Shown: one piece after another, positions 1-8,188 of the stretch
Position numbering within the stretch: position 1 is the stretch's first letter
Layout: every line of letters starts with the position of its first letter
Source: a virus
Reading direction: 5' to 3' (one strand)
IMG/VR virus record: IMGVR_UViG_3300031227_000018
Coordinates: 45,219-109,218 of that record
Length of the DNA stretch: 64,000 nt
Notes under the pieces: model-generated
The model's input: the letters and a program-made list of their open reading frames with translations, nothing else
Told to the model about the DNA's origin: nothing
Databases searched by the model: none
Made by a program: the position numbers and the translations under genes

Positions 1-311
1 TAATTCGAGCATCTCAGTACACAGCTAAAACATTGCGTGAACAACTTGAGACAGCTTTTGTGGGTAAAACTAAGGCTGGAGGAACGACTCTTGCTCAAGG
101 TATTAAGGGTTATGCCCAAATGATTCTTGGCTCTTTGTTGAGGCAAAACATATTAGTTGGAGATAGTAGAAATGGTGGTCTTGGATATCGCGGTTTAACT
201 GTCAATGTATCTGGTGGAACTGTTACTTTGGATGTAATTATTACACCAATTCAAGGAATTGATTTTGTCTTAAATAATATCACTTTGGCTAATATCAGTG
301 ATGCTGCTTAA
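1..311 (+). CDS. Tail sheath protein, C-terminal fragment (5' end outside window)
   Basis: The frame is open from base 3, so this is the C-terminal end of a longer gene. The visible ~100 residues contain a glycine-rich loop and end in a beta-rich stretch (pattern ITPIQGIDFVLNNI), which is how contractile tail sheath proteins usually end in their conserved C-terminal handshake domain. The strongest argument is position: the next gene 17 bases downstream has the size and composition of a tail tube protein, and sheath-tube is the standard order in myoviruses. The sheath polymerises around the tube and contracts at infection. Identification is inferred from the short C-terminus and context; the N-terminal part is needed to be certain. 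Confidence 0.6.
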   Translation, partial: IRASQYTAKTLREQLETAFVGKTKAGGTTLAQGIKGYAQMILGSLLRQNILVGDSRNGGLGYRGLTVNVSGGTVTLDVIITPIQGIDFVLNNITLANISDAA

Positions 312-328
312 AATAAAGGAGGATTAAC

Positions 329-808
329 ATGTCCGGATCAAGAGTTGATGAAGGTGTAAATCCAAGTGCCGTTTTAACAGGTGCGAAGATAACATTTTAT
401 CTTGGTGAAACAGTTGTGGCGTATGGCAGTGCACTTAATGTGACGATCAATCAAGGACTAACCCCTATCCATACTATAGATAGGTTAGCTCCCGTTGAGT
501 ATGCCGAAATTGATTATACCTGTACATTTTCTATAACAAGATTTAGAGTGCCGAAGAATAATGCAAGGCCAGGGACGGGTTCTCCGGTTGAATTAGGTTG
601 GCAATCTAAGTTGCAGAATATGTTGACACAGGGCACAATTTCCGCGCGAGTGTATGATAAATCAACTCAACAAAATGTGCTAGTTATTGAAGAAGTTAAA
701 ATGACAACTCGTAACTTTTCAATTGCTGCAAGAGATGTTGGCAATGAAACTCTTGATTTTGTTGGTATCCTTGCATATGATGAAGCTGGGGAACAAAACG
801 TCATTTAA
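329..808 (+). CDS. Tail tube protein
   Basis: A 159-residue protein, normal length for a myovirus tail tube subunit. It starts at ATG 329 behind the ribosome site AAAGGAGGA and is beta-rich without membrane segments or cysteine clusters. Near residues 30-60 it has the pattern YGSALNVTINQG...IHTIDRLAPVEYAE, typical of tube proteins whose central strands line the channel. It follows the sheath gene and precedes the chaperone pair and tape measure, the canonical order. It is followed by a GC-rich hairpin, as expected for a very highly expressed structural gene that needs its own transcript end. Function is assigned from size, fold pattern and order. Confidence 0.7.
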   Translation: MSGSRVDEGVNPSAVLTGAKITFYLGETVVAYGSALNVTINQGLTPIHTIDRLAPVEYAEIDYTCTFSITRFRVPKNNARPGTGSPVELGWQSKLQNMLTQGTISARVYDKSTQQNVLVIEEVKMTTRNFSIAARDVGNETLDFVGILAYDEAGEQNVI

Positions 809-975
809 AATTGCTGACATGATCTGTGGGGAGGGCGGGTCCCCTTCTTCGGCCTGCCCTTCTCACTCCCCCTAAAATAAAAACTGCAGTTACCTAAAAA
901 GATTTATATGAACTTACCTAAAAACATTGTTGTAAAACCACTTAAAATTAAACTAAAAAGAAAAAGGAGAATATT
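809..975 (+). other. Intergenic region between tube and chaperone genes
   Basis: 167 bases without a convincing gene. It holds the GC-rich hairpin at 828-872. A 23-codon lysine-rich reading frame at 908-979 overlaps the next start codon but has no ribosome site. The sequence TTACCTAAAAA occurs twice (near 889 and 914), separated by about 25 bases; its meaning is unknown. Confidence 0.5.
828..872 (+). terminator. GC-rich hairpin, likely partial terminator after tail tube
   Basis: GGGCGGG at 834-840 can pair with CCTGCCC at 853-859 (one G-U pair), and GGGGA/TCCCC can extend the stem with an internal bulge. This is exceptionally GC-rich for the AT-rich surroundings. The 3' side is followed by CTAAAATAAAA rather than a U-run, so it may slow polymerase or protect the 3' end of the sheath-tube messenger rather than act as a strong intrinsic terminator. 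Confidence 0.5.
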
Positions 976-1389
976 ATGAATTTCGATAGTTTACCGCAAT
1001 TTGAGTTTGGATTTGAAGTAGATGTGATTGGAAGTGAAACGAAAGAAAGGTACAAAGGAAGTTTTGTTTATTGTCGGCCCAAGATCAAAGAACAGTCGGA
1101 AATAGCTCGTCTTAAAGGTCGTCTTGATGGTGGTGTAGATGTTGGTCTTACTATGGTCACCATCCACGATGCACTCGCCCGTTTAAAAATCACTTTAAAA
1201 GAATATCCTAAATGGTGGGAAAAATGTGATTATGGAATGGAACTTTACGATCTTAATGTGATCGCAGAGTTATTGAAACATATAAATGATTTTGAAGATC
1301 AATTTATAGAAAAAATAAGCGACAAACAACCGAAGGAAAAAAAGAAAGAAGGAAAAGAAGAAAAGACCGATGAACAATCAGACACTTAA
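976..1389 (+). CDS. Putative tail assembly chaperone, upstream partner
   Basis: 137 residues, start ATG 976 behind AAAAGGAGAA. The centre (about residues 50-100) is mixed helical and reads like a small phage structural or assembly factor; the last 20 residues are almost only Lys/Glu. It lies between the tail tube and tape measure genes, where many myo- and siphophages encode the G/GT-type tail assembly chaperones that coat the tape measure before tube polymerisation. Its 3' end overlaps the next gene by 20 bases in another frame. No family signature is certain, so the name rests on position, size and the overlapping-pair arrangement. Confidence 0.5.
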   Translation: MNFDSLPQFEFGFEVDVIGSETKERYKGSFVYCRPKIKEQSEIARLKGRLDGGVDVGLTMVTIHDALARLKITLKEYPKWWEKCDYGMELYDLNVIAELLKHINDFEDQFIEKISDKQPKEKKKEGKEEKTDEQSDT

Positions 1390-1750
1390 AAATATCAAGA
1401 AGACCGCTCTTGATAATGTGAATAAAACTGTCAATGACGTGGATTCATTGCACATATATCTTAAACGGTGGTGGTGTTGGTATTACAAACGCCCATATAA
1501 AGATTCTTTGTTAGGCGAATACACTTATGAAGAGTTGTTGTTGGAATATTGGGAAAGTATATTTTTGAATGATGAAGAATCTCGTATGCAAGCTGAAGTT
1601 GATTTTCAGGCAGTTTCAGAAGAGGATAAGGAAGATTATGAAGATTGGTTGAAAGAAGAGATGGGCGATGACTATCAGTCACCATTAGAAATGCAGGATG
1701 CATTTGATAAAACCGATAAGACTGAGGAAGTGAAAAATGCCAAAGCATGA
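1370..1750 (+). CDS. Putative tail assembly chaperone, downstream partner
   Basis: 126 residues, own ATG at 1370 but only a weak purine-rich stretch upstream. The frame is open from 1319, so it could instead be reached by ribosomal frameshifting from the upstream gene inside the A-rich lysine tract 1335-1365; it lies in the +1 (equivalently -2) frame. The N-terminal third is basic with a WWCWYYKRPYKDSL segment; the rest is acidic (QAEVDFQAVSEEDKEDYEDW). Its end overlaps the tape measure start by 14 bases. Position and architecture match the second (T) part of a G/GT chaperone system; independent translation is equally possible. Confidence 0.45.
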   Translation: MNNQTLKNIKKTALDNVNKTVNDVDSLHIYLKRWWCWYYKRPYKDSLLGEYTYEELLLEYWESIFLNDEESRMQAEVDFQAVSEEDKEDYEDWLKEEMGDDYQSPLEMQDAFDKTDKTEEVKNAKA

Positions 1751-3920
1751 ATTAGAAATTGGATTAAATTTCAAATCCGATAGAAAAAGTGTAGATTCGA
1801 TTAAGCGTGAATTGGAACGGGGAATTAAACTACCCAAAGATGTAAAAAGTTTGTTGGATGGCTCATACATTAAAACTATTGAAACATTTGACAGAAGTCT
1901 TTCTCGTATCATAGGCAAACTTCAAAAATTTTCAGGGTTATCTCAAGGGCGTCCCCTTACTTCAGGGGAAGGTTATCGGGTTGGAAGACTTCAAGAAACC
2001 TTAACACAAGAAATGCACGGTAGAAGTAAAGTTGTGCAGGAAATGCAACAAATGTCCGCAGCGAGAACGGTTGGAGGTGGAAGTGGGATTGGCCAAGTTG
2101 CAAGTGCCGCAGCAGGAAGGTTGGGGTTAGGTCGTGTAGCATCATCAATAGCTGGTGGGGCTTCAGCGGCATCGGTTGTTGCTTCGGCTGGTGTAACCGC
2201 AGCAATTGCATATGGATTTAGAGCTTTGGGTGGTTATGGCAAGTGGAAAGAAGCTGCTCCAGCGTACGCAAAATTGTCGGGATTGGGTTATAATCCTTCT
2301 CCTTCTACAATGTATGGTGCCACACAGTATGGATTTGGATCCGGGAGAACTCGTCAATTAATGACTGGCATTACAACTGGAATGGGTCGTATGGATGGAG
2401 GGGTTATGACCCAGATAATGAAAGCCAGTAAGGCGTATGGATTAGATCCTCAAATGTTAGGTCAATTCCCAGGTATGTTGACAAAAATGGGTGGGAATAA
2501 CATCCAAAAACAACAGGCTGAAATTTTTGCTGCTGCATTTAATACAAAACTTGAGAGGGGTAGGATTGGAGAATACCTTGAGGCCACTGCTTCAACAATG
2601 CAACAAATTTCTCAATCTGCTCCAGGGGCAAGTGCATCTTCTATTTCTGGAATGATGTCGACTTTAAGTAGGGGTGGAGGGGTTCTGACGCCTGGTGTGG
2701 CAGGTGGAATGGCATCGGGGTTGAATGAATTGTTAAGAAATCCACAAGGTGGATTAGGTATGTTGATGATGGGTGCCACTAGTGATGTGTTGAAGAAGGG
2801 TGGTTATAGTGGTGCAATGTATGAGGGTATGTACAGGATGTCAAGGGAAAGTATGTTTTTACCTACGCCTGGAGAATTGCCGGGAAAATTTCCAATCACC
2901 CATATGATGGGTAAACAAGGACCGATGACTGAGTTGTCTCGTGCATTTCATTCTGGCGGAGGCACGATGGGGTTGTTGGGGTCTTTTCGTAAACAACTTG
3001 AAGGGTTGGGTGGTGGAGGTGCTGCTGATATTTTACTTTCAAGAGCTCCTGGATTTAAGTCTGCGAATGCGGCAAGAGAGTTTTTATCTAAGGTGGAATT
3101 TGCTGAAATGATGGGTGACACTAAGGGGTTGAAGGGGTTGAGTCGTGAATATGAGCTAAATACAGAAAAAAACCTCATAGATATAAATAAAACTTTAGCT
3201 GGAAAAGAGGGTGTTTTAGGTGCATTGGACGAGTTAAATAAGGAAATTGTTGGAAAAAGCGTTGGTCAAGCAACTTTAGATATGAGGCAAACTCTTTTGA
3301 ATCTTGAAAAAGGTTTTACCCCGTTGTTTTCTGTTATTTCCAAATTTACAGGTCCAGGAATAGCTCCATCAGGTTGGGATAAAATGGTGGATAAAATTAG
3401 AAATAAAACAGGTCTTTATCCAAAAAAAACAGGTGAATCATTTGGAGGATCTGTACCATCAACGGTTGATGAAATCTCAGGTGGGGGAGGGTTTTTGGGG
3501 AGTGGTCTGGTTGATGTTAAAAATGCGTGGGGAACAAGAAAAAATATTCATACATCAGATCTTGGCGGTATAGGTTGGAATGTCCCTTCTGGTACAGATT
3601 TGAGGTACAACATTCCATCCAAAGTGACTGGCGTTGGAGAAGGAAGTGTCACTGTAACAGGTCCGTATGGGTTTAAAGTTACTACAAAAAATCTACCTAA
3701 AATATACGCAAAGAAGGGTCAAATATTAGGTTCTAATGAATTGTTTGGTGTATCAGGGTCGGTTCCGCCTGTCACTAAAGCTTATGATCCAAATGGGCAG
3801 TTAATGGATCCCAGGCTTTATAGTAAGTGGGTGGAAATGGTAGGTGAAATGTTTGGTAAAGGTGCAGCACCGTGGCAGGGTAAATTGATAAGTCCACAAG
3901 AGATGTCTTCAGTGAGATAA
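1737..3920 (+). CDS. Tail tape measure protein
   Basis: 727 residues, starting at ATG 1737 inside the previous gene's end. It is rich in Gly, Ala and Ser with long low-complexity helical segments (residues ~100-170 form a hydrophobic Ala/Gly region typical of tape measure membrane-inserting segments) and repeated Gly-Met runs. The C-terminal ~150 residues are more beta-like (GSVTVTGPYGFKVTT). It occupies the canonical tape measure place, before baseplate genes. By the usual rule of about 0.15 nm per residue this predicts a tail of roughly 110 nm. The role is to set tail length and be ejected ahead of the DNA. Confidence 0.75.
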   Translation: MPKHELEIGLNFKSDRKSVDSIKRELERGIKLPKDVKSLLDGSYIKTIETFDRSLSRIIGKLQKFSGLSQGRPLTSGEGYRVGRLQETLTQEMHGRSKVVQEMQQMSAARTVGGGSGIGQVASAAAGRLGLGRVASSIAGGASAASVVASAGVTAAIAYGFRALGGYGKWKEAAPAYAKLSGLGYNPSPSTMYGATQYGFGSGRTRQLMTGITTGMGRMDGGVMTQIMKASKAYGLDPQMLGQFPGMLTKMGGNNIQKQQAEIFAAAFNTKLERGRIGEYLEATASTMQQISQSAPGASASSISGMMSTLSRGGGVLTPGVAGGMASGLNELLRNPQGGLGMLMMGATSDVLKKGGYSGAMYEGMYRMSRESMFLPTPGELPGKFPITHMMGKQGPMTELSRAFHSGGGTMGLLGSFRKQLEGLGGGGAADILLSRAPGFKSANAAREFLSKVEFAEMMGDTKGLKGLSREYELNTEKNLIDINKTLAGKEGVLGALDELNKEIVGKSVGQATLDMRQTLLNLEKGFTPLFSVISKFTGPGIAPSGWDKMVDKIRNKTGLYPKKTGESFGGSVPSTVDEISGGGGFLGSGLVDVKNAWGTRKNIHTSDLGGIGWNVPSGTDLRYNIPSKVTGVGEGSVTVTGPYGFKVTTKNLPKIYAKKGQILGSNELFGVSGSVPPVTKAYDPNGQLMDPRLYSKWVEMVGEMFGKGAAPWQGKLISPQEMSSVR

Positions 3921-3929
3921 GGGGTAGAA

Positions 3930-5741
3930 ATGCCGATATCTAGAGTTATGCCAAAGATAACTTCTAAGGGTGGATCCCAATCTTATTCGTCAGGCTGTAA
4001 GGTTGAAGTTTATCACTATTGTAAACATCAACCTGATGGTATATCCGATGATGCAGATTTGAAAGATGTCTTAGAATCTAAAGTTTTAACATTTAACAGT
4101 AATTCCGAATGCAACCCAGTTGTAAGTTCTCATTTTGCAAAATCAAATACAGCTGGAGCAGGACAATTCAGTTTCACCCTTTTACCCACTGAGAATTGGC
4201 AAAGTCAAATTATGCCCGGAGATTGGGTTCTTATTTATTTAACAAACGGTAGAGATACGAATAAAACAAGCACACCAGCTGATAATCGTAAACCAAGGGT
4301 GATAGCTAGTAGTACCAGCCAAATTTCTGAACGTAGAGAACAAACAGATGTAAGGTATCATGGGAGTGAAGAAGAAACTTTTTATTGGACAGATGAAGAA
4401 TACAGTCGATTTCGAACAGAGAGTGCTGGTGTTGGTTGGTCTAGAAACATATTGAATTTAGCTCGAGAATACAATGCCAGAATTAGGGCTAACCCTGGGA
4501 ACAATTTAGAGTCGGAGCCTGAAGATATCTGGTCTTTGCGGTGTTTGGGTGTTGTAGATTCGGTGGTCAAAAATACCATTGTCAATCCTGTGAATGGTGC
4601 TAAAACTATTCGATACATAGTTGGAGGGCAAGATTTTGGCAAGGTGTTTACAAACTATTCTATCATGCTTTATCCTTGGATAGCGAAAGATAAGATGCAG
4701 GGATTTTATATATGGCAAGTTTTGGAGGCATTAGAAGGAAATGCCGGAGAAATAGTAACCAAAATGATTAAGGGTTTTTTAAGTAAAAAGATTGATGAAG
4801 TTGCGGGGTGGCCTGGAGGTGCTGGTGCGCTGCAATGGTATATTCCGAATCAATTGGCGCAAAAATTTAAAGTTGGAAGTTCGAAAGATGGGTCAAAGTT
4901 TTATGACATTTTAAACATGAAACATATAGAGTTGGATATGGATGGAAATTATTTCACAGCCAACCCCGACCCGAACACTACATTGTGGAATATGATGAAA
5001 CAGTATTCTAATGATCCGATAAATGAAATGTTTTGTGAAATAGATGAAAAAACATCCAAACCGTCAGTGCATTTAAAACAAATCCCATTTGCTTTTGCTA
5101 ATTATGAAGATAAAAATTTAGATCATATAAACAAATTTAAGGATTTAGCTTCTGTTGAAATTAAGGACAATGAAATATTGGGTAGTTCGTTAACTTATTC
5201 TGGTCATGACGGATACAATTTTTTCTTAATGGCAGGCGTCATTTATGACGACAATGTCACTTCCCCTTATCTATCTGTGAGTACATTGCAACCTGATTTT
5301 CCTTACATCAATAAAACGATGAACAAAAGGTACGGATTGTTACCAATAAGAAATTCTGTTATGTTTATACAAAAAAGTGCAACCAAAACAAACGACAGTC
5401 TTTTGAAGTCTTGGAATAATTTGTTTAAACATTGGTATCAATACAATAGGTATTTTGAAAAGGGTAGTATGACAATTATGGGTAACCCTGGTATCAGATT
5501 AGGGAAGCGATTGGATGTGATGATTGAGGGAGCAGATAAGGCGGAAGGGCAACAGCCGGAAAAAAGGTCATACTACATTGAATCTTATGTTGACACTTGG
5601 GATTATCCTAATCGGTGGTCTCAAGATGTAACTTTAACGAGAGGTGTTTATTACGATAGATTTGGTCAAGAGAAATTCAACCATGAAACAAAGGAATCGA
5701 GTGAATTGCCAATTGGTCAAACTGTAATTAAAAGAAACTGA
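3930..5741 (+). CDS. Baseplate hub-like protein
   Basis: 603 residues, ATG 3930 with a ribosome site in GGGGTAGAAATG. It is beta-rich, with the pattern FSFTLLPTENWQSQIMPGDWVLIYL near residues 77-105, which resembles the N-terminal barrel of baseplate hub proteins (T4 gp27, Mu gp44 type: a pore-forming ring that connects tube to spike). It sits between the tape measure and the spike gene, where hub genes are found. The C-terminal part contains SYYIESYVDTWDYPNRWSQDV, compatible with the hub beta-barrel that clamps the spike. Family membership is by pattern and position, not by a decisive motif. Confidence 0.5.
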   Translation: MPISRVMPKITSKGGSQSYSSGCKVEVYHYCKHQPDGISDDADLKDVLESKVLTFNSNSECNPVVSSHFAKSNTAGAGQFSFTLLPTENWQSQIMPGDWVLIYLTNGRDTNKTSTPADNRKPRVIASSTSQISERREQTDVRYHGSEEETFYWTDEEYSRFRTESAGVGWSRNILNLAREYNARIRANPGNNLESEPEDIWSLRCLGVVDSVVKNTIVNPVNGAKTIRYIVGGQDFGKVFTNYSIMLYPWIAKDKMQGFYIWQVLEALEGNAGEIVTKMIKGFLSKKIDEVAGWPGGAGALQWYIPNQLAQKFKVGSSKDGSKFYDILNMKHIELDMDGNYFTANPDPNTTLWNMMKQYSNDPINEMFCEIDEKTSKPSVHLKQIPFAFANYEDKNLDHINKFKDLASVEIKDNEILGSSLTYSGHDGYNFFLMAGVIYDDNVTSPYLSVSTLQPDFPYINKTMNKRYGLLPIRNSVMFIQKSATKTNDSLLKSWNNLFKHWYQYNRYFEKGSMTIMGNPGIRLGKRLDVMIEGADKAEGQQPEKRSYYIESYVDTWDYPNRWSQDVTLTRGVYYDRFGQEKFNHETKESSELPIGQTVIKRN

Positions 5742-5749
5742 GGATAGTT

Positions 5750-6658
5750 ATGCCGCATTTTATGCAAGATGGAACACCGATTAGTGGAAATATTCATGTG
5801 GGGATTCAAAAGGATTCTTATCAAAAACAACGTGAAAATTTTGCTATTTTAAAATGTAGAGTGGATGAGGTGATCTATATTGATGATGCAAGAAACTCAA
5901 CAAAAGGAACATCTAATGAACAAACTGAGTATATATTGACAATCATTGGTGGCCCTGAATTGGGGAATCGAATTTTCAATGCCATCAGTGTAGTTCCGTT
6001 AGGCGGTGTTTATAATAGTGGTGAAATCATACATGACGAATTGATTGAGGGTGACACTTCCGGTGAATTTGAAAAAGAACCCAATAAAACCCATGGAGCC
6101 ATAGTTTTATTGGCTAGGGTGAGTGGACGCAAAGGTAATAATGTTATTGTTGGTTGTTTAAAACATCCAAAATCAATACAGAAAATAAGAAAAGATGATG
6201 GTAGGAAAATTCTTTATCAATATAATGGATTGGAAATCGCTGTTGATAAAGAAGGCGGAATCACTTTGACAAATATGGGAGGACCAAGAGACAAAAATGG
6301 TGATCCTACAAATACAGAAGCTGAAGGAGCTTCTATTGGTATTGATTCTGATGGAATGATGTCGATGAAAAAAGGAAGTCAAGAAATAAGTATGGACAAT
6401 GAGGGGCAAGTCAGTATAAAAGCAGCTGGTGAAAATGAAATGGTAATGACTTCCGATGGTCAAACAGAAATGAAAAGTCAAATTACAAATATACAGAGTA
6501 AGCAAGCGTTAAACATTAAGAGTCAACTCACCTCCATTGGGCAGGGAGGGACTCCTGGTGCGCGGATTGGGGACATATGTGTTGGAACTGGAAATGAAGG
6601 TAGACCTGTGATGTCTAAAATTATAAACGGTTCATTTATAACGATGATGGGGAGTTGA
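5750..6658 (+). CDS. Baseplate spike (gpV/gp45-like puncturing protein)
   Basis: 302 residues. The N-terminal half (to ~150) looks like an OB-fold (RVDEVIYIDD...YILTIIGGPELG...AIVLLARVSGRKGNNVIVGCLKHP). Residues ~165-265 are a run of short alternating segments (GLEIAVDKEGGITLTNMG, MMSMKKGSQEISMDNEGQVSIKA), the signature of a trimeric beta-helix spike such as P2 gpV or Mu gp45. The C-terminus (GARIGDICVGTG...SFITMMGS) resembles a spike tip, but the usual HxH iron site is not visible. It lies directly after the hub gene. The protein would tip the tail tube and pierce the host envelope. Confidence 0.65.
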   Translation: MPHFMQDGTPISGNIHVGIQKDSYQKQRENFAILKCRVDEVIYIDDARNSTKGTSNEQTEYILTIIGGPELGNRIFNAISVVPLGGVYNSGEIIHDELIEGDTSGEFEKEPNKTHGAIVLLARVSGRKGNNVIVGCLKHPKSIQKIRKDDGRKILYQYNGLEIAVDKEGGITLTNMGGPRDKNGDPTNTEAEGASIGIDSDGMMSMKKGSQEISMDNEGQVSIKAAGENEMVMTSDGQTEMKSQITNIQSKQALNIKSQLTSIGQGGTPGARIGDICVGTGNEGRPVMSKIINGSFITMMGS

Positions 6659-6659
6659 C

Positions 6660-8156
6660 ATGGCTGTAGTTTTAACTCCAGATATGAGAAAAGCAGTTTC
6701 CAGGAGGTTGGTGAAACTTCCTGGAGAAATAGTTGCATTGACAAATACATCAGACAATCTTGATGATGCAGGAACTGCGTATGGGAAGGTTGATGAATCT
6801 AACTCTGAATTTCTTCAAAATTGGTTGAATATTGCGAATATGTATTTGGATGAAAAACAAAATATCAATGGTGAAGAATATGACACGTACAATCAAGGGG
6901 TAGGAGATGATTTTGATATTGATCGAGTTTTCATCACCAATCCCACGTTAAATGTATTCTTTCCAGTCAGTCATGCTACGTTATCTGACAATTATTTTCT
7001 TAATCCTCAAATAAATATTTACACAAATAGTGCTGCTAATGGAGTGATATCGGCAACTTATGAGTCTAGGGTTTCAAAAGATTATGAAATGTTGGCTCTT
7101 ACTTTATTGACAGGGTTGACAGGGGGAGTCAATACAACTGTAGCTGTAACGTATAGCGGTGGTAACACTCTACAAGTTGCTAATGGTGCGGGAACTTCGA
7201 ATGATTCTTGTGTTATTGTAGATGGAGATAACGGAGCTGTGGTTCCTTCTCAATATCTTTTTTATATTGCTTCTGGGGGAGGAACGAACACCTTAACAGG
7301 TTGGGCTATTTCTGGTGGCCCTGGTAATGTAGTTCCCGCAGGTTCTCAAGTGGTTGTTGGTGGTGGAGTGGTGTGGAGTGATGCAGCAAGAGACAGCTTG
7401 TCCGGTGCCGCACCTTTTGTGATACTTTCAAATAATATTGTTACTTATATGAATAATACAGCAATTTGGAGTGGTCATTTAACCGCTGAAGATGTAGCGT
7501 TAACAGCCAATGATGATGCAAGAGCACCACAGCAAGCTCAGAATACAGCGGCATTAGCAGCTATACCCATTATTGAAGCAGCGACCACCACTTGGTTGAC
7601 ATTTCCGGTTTCAGATGTGGGTGGTAATAGTAGATATAATGATCCAGCTTTAACAGCGTTTCAAACTCCGGTGGATGTTCGTTCAGCTTTTGTAGTTACG
7701 AGGTTGGCACAAATTGTAGTTGCGTTAGGTGCGGTTGCTTATATCGGAGGTGGTCCAACATTTACAGCAACTGGAGCTGCAGGGAATAAGTATCGTTGGG
7801 CAGATAGACGTTGTAACAAAAATTATGGATCGTTATCTCAAGAAGATAATGCAGAATCAACGAAAGAGATAATAGATGAACAAAAACAAAATTCAGAAGA
7901 TTTATTGATTGATTATGAAGCTGTAATGACAGCGGCAGCCTTAAATGTAGAACCTACCGGGAGTAAAACGGTTTATATAACGGATGTATCAGGTTTTAGT
8001 GTAGGGGATTCGATTTATGCAATTGATGAATTAAATCTAGAATTGAATGGTTTTGTTACAGGGGTTTACGTAGATATAAATAGGATGGATTTAAGTTTTG
8101 ATTTTCCATCCACATACACTTTGGATTATTTGGCGCGTGTGTATAAATTATTGTAG
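6660..8156 (+). CDS. Baseplate/tail structural protein of unknown class
   Basis: 498 residues beginning one base after the spike stop. Composition is Ala, Gly, Thr and Val rich, with many short beta segments and no cysteine motifs except one pair near residue 380. The last ~65 residues contain VYITDVSGFSVGDSIYAID followed by a strand-rich tail; this module recurs in the J-like and I-like proteins downstream (e.g. NTTVNIVDSTSFPAIGGSV), suggesting a shared small beta domain. Part of the continuous baseplate operon. I do not recognise the rest; a wedge or tail-associated scaffold role is an inference from location only. Confidence 0.5.
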   Translation: MAVVLTPDMRKAVSRRLVKLPGEIVALTNTSDNLDDAGTAYGKVDESNSEFLQNWLNIANMYLDEKQNINGEEYDTYNQGVGDDFDIDRVFITNPTLNVFFPVSHATLSDNYFLNPQINIYTNSAANGVISATYESRVSKDYEMLALTLLTGLTGGVNTTVAVTYSGGNTLQVANGAGTSNDSCVIVDGDNGAVVPSQYLFYIASGGGTNTLTGWAISGGPGNVVPAGSQVVVGGGVVWSDAARDSLSGAAPFVILSNNIVTYMNNTAIWSGHLTAEDVALTANDDARAPQQAQNTAALAAIPIIEAATTTWLTFPVSDVGGNSRYNDPALTAFQTPVDVRSAFVVTRLAQIVVALGAVAYIGGGPTFTATGAAGNKYRWADRRCNKNYGSLSQEDNAESTKEIIDEQKQNSEDLLIDYEAVMTAAALNVEPTGSKTVYITDVSGFSVGDSIYAIDELNLELNGFVTGVYVDINRMDLSFDFPSTYTLDYLARVYKLL

Positions 8157-8188
8157 GGTTTTCAAGTATAGTAATGCAGAGGTTTTAA

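Noticed and set aside
828-872. Strong intrinsic terminator
   Set aside because: Stem is GC-rich but no U-run follows; reported only as a likely partial terminator.
908-979. 23-codon lysine-rich reading frame before the chaperone gene
   Set aside because: No ribosome binding site and composition explained by A-rich leader sequence; noted only in the intergenic entry.
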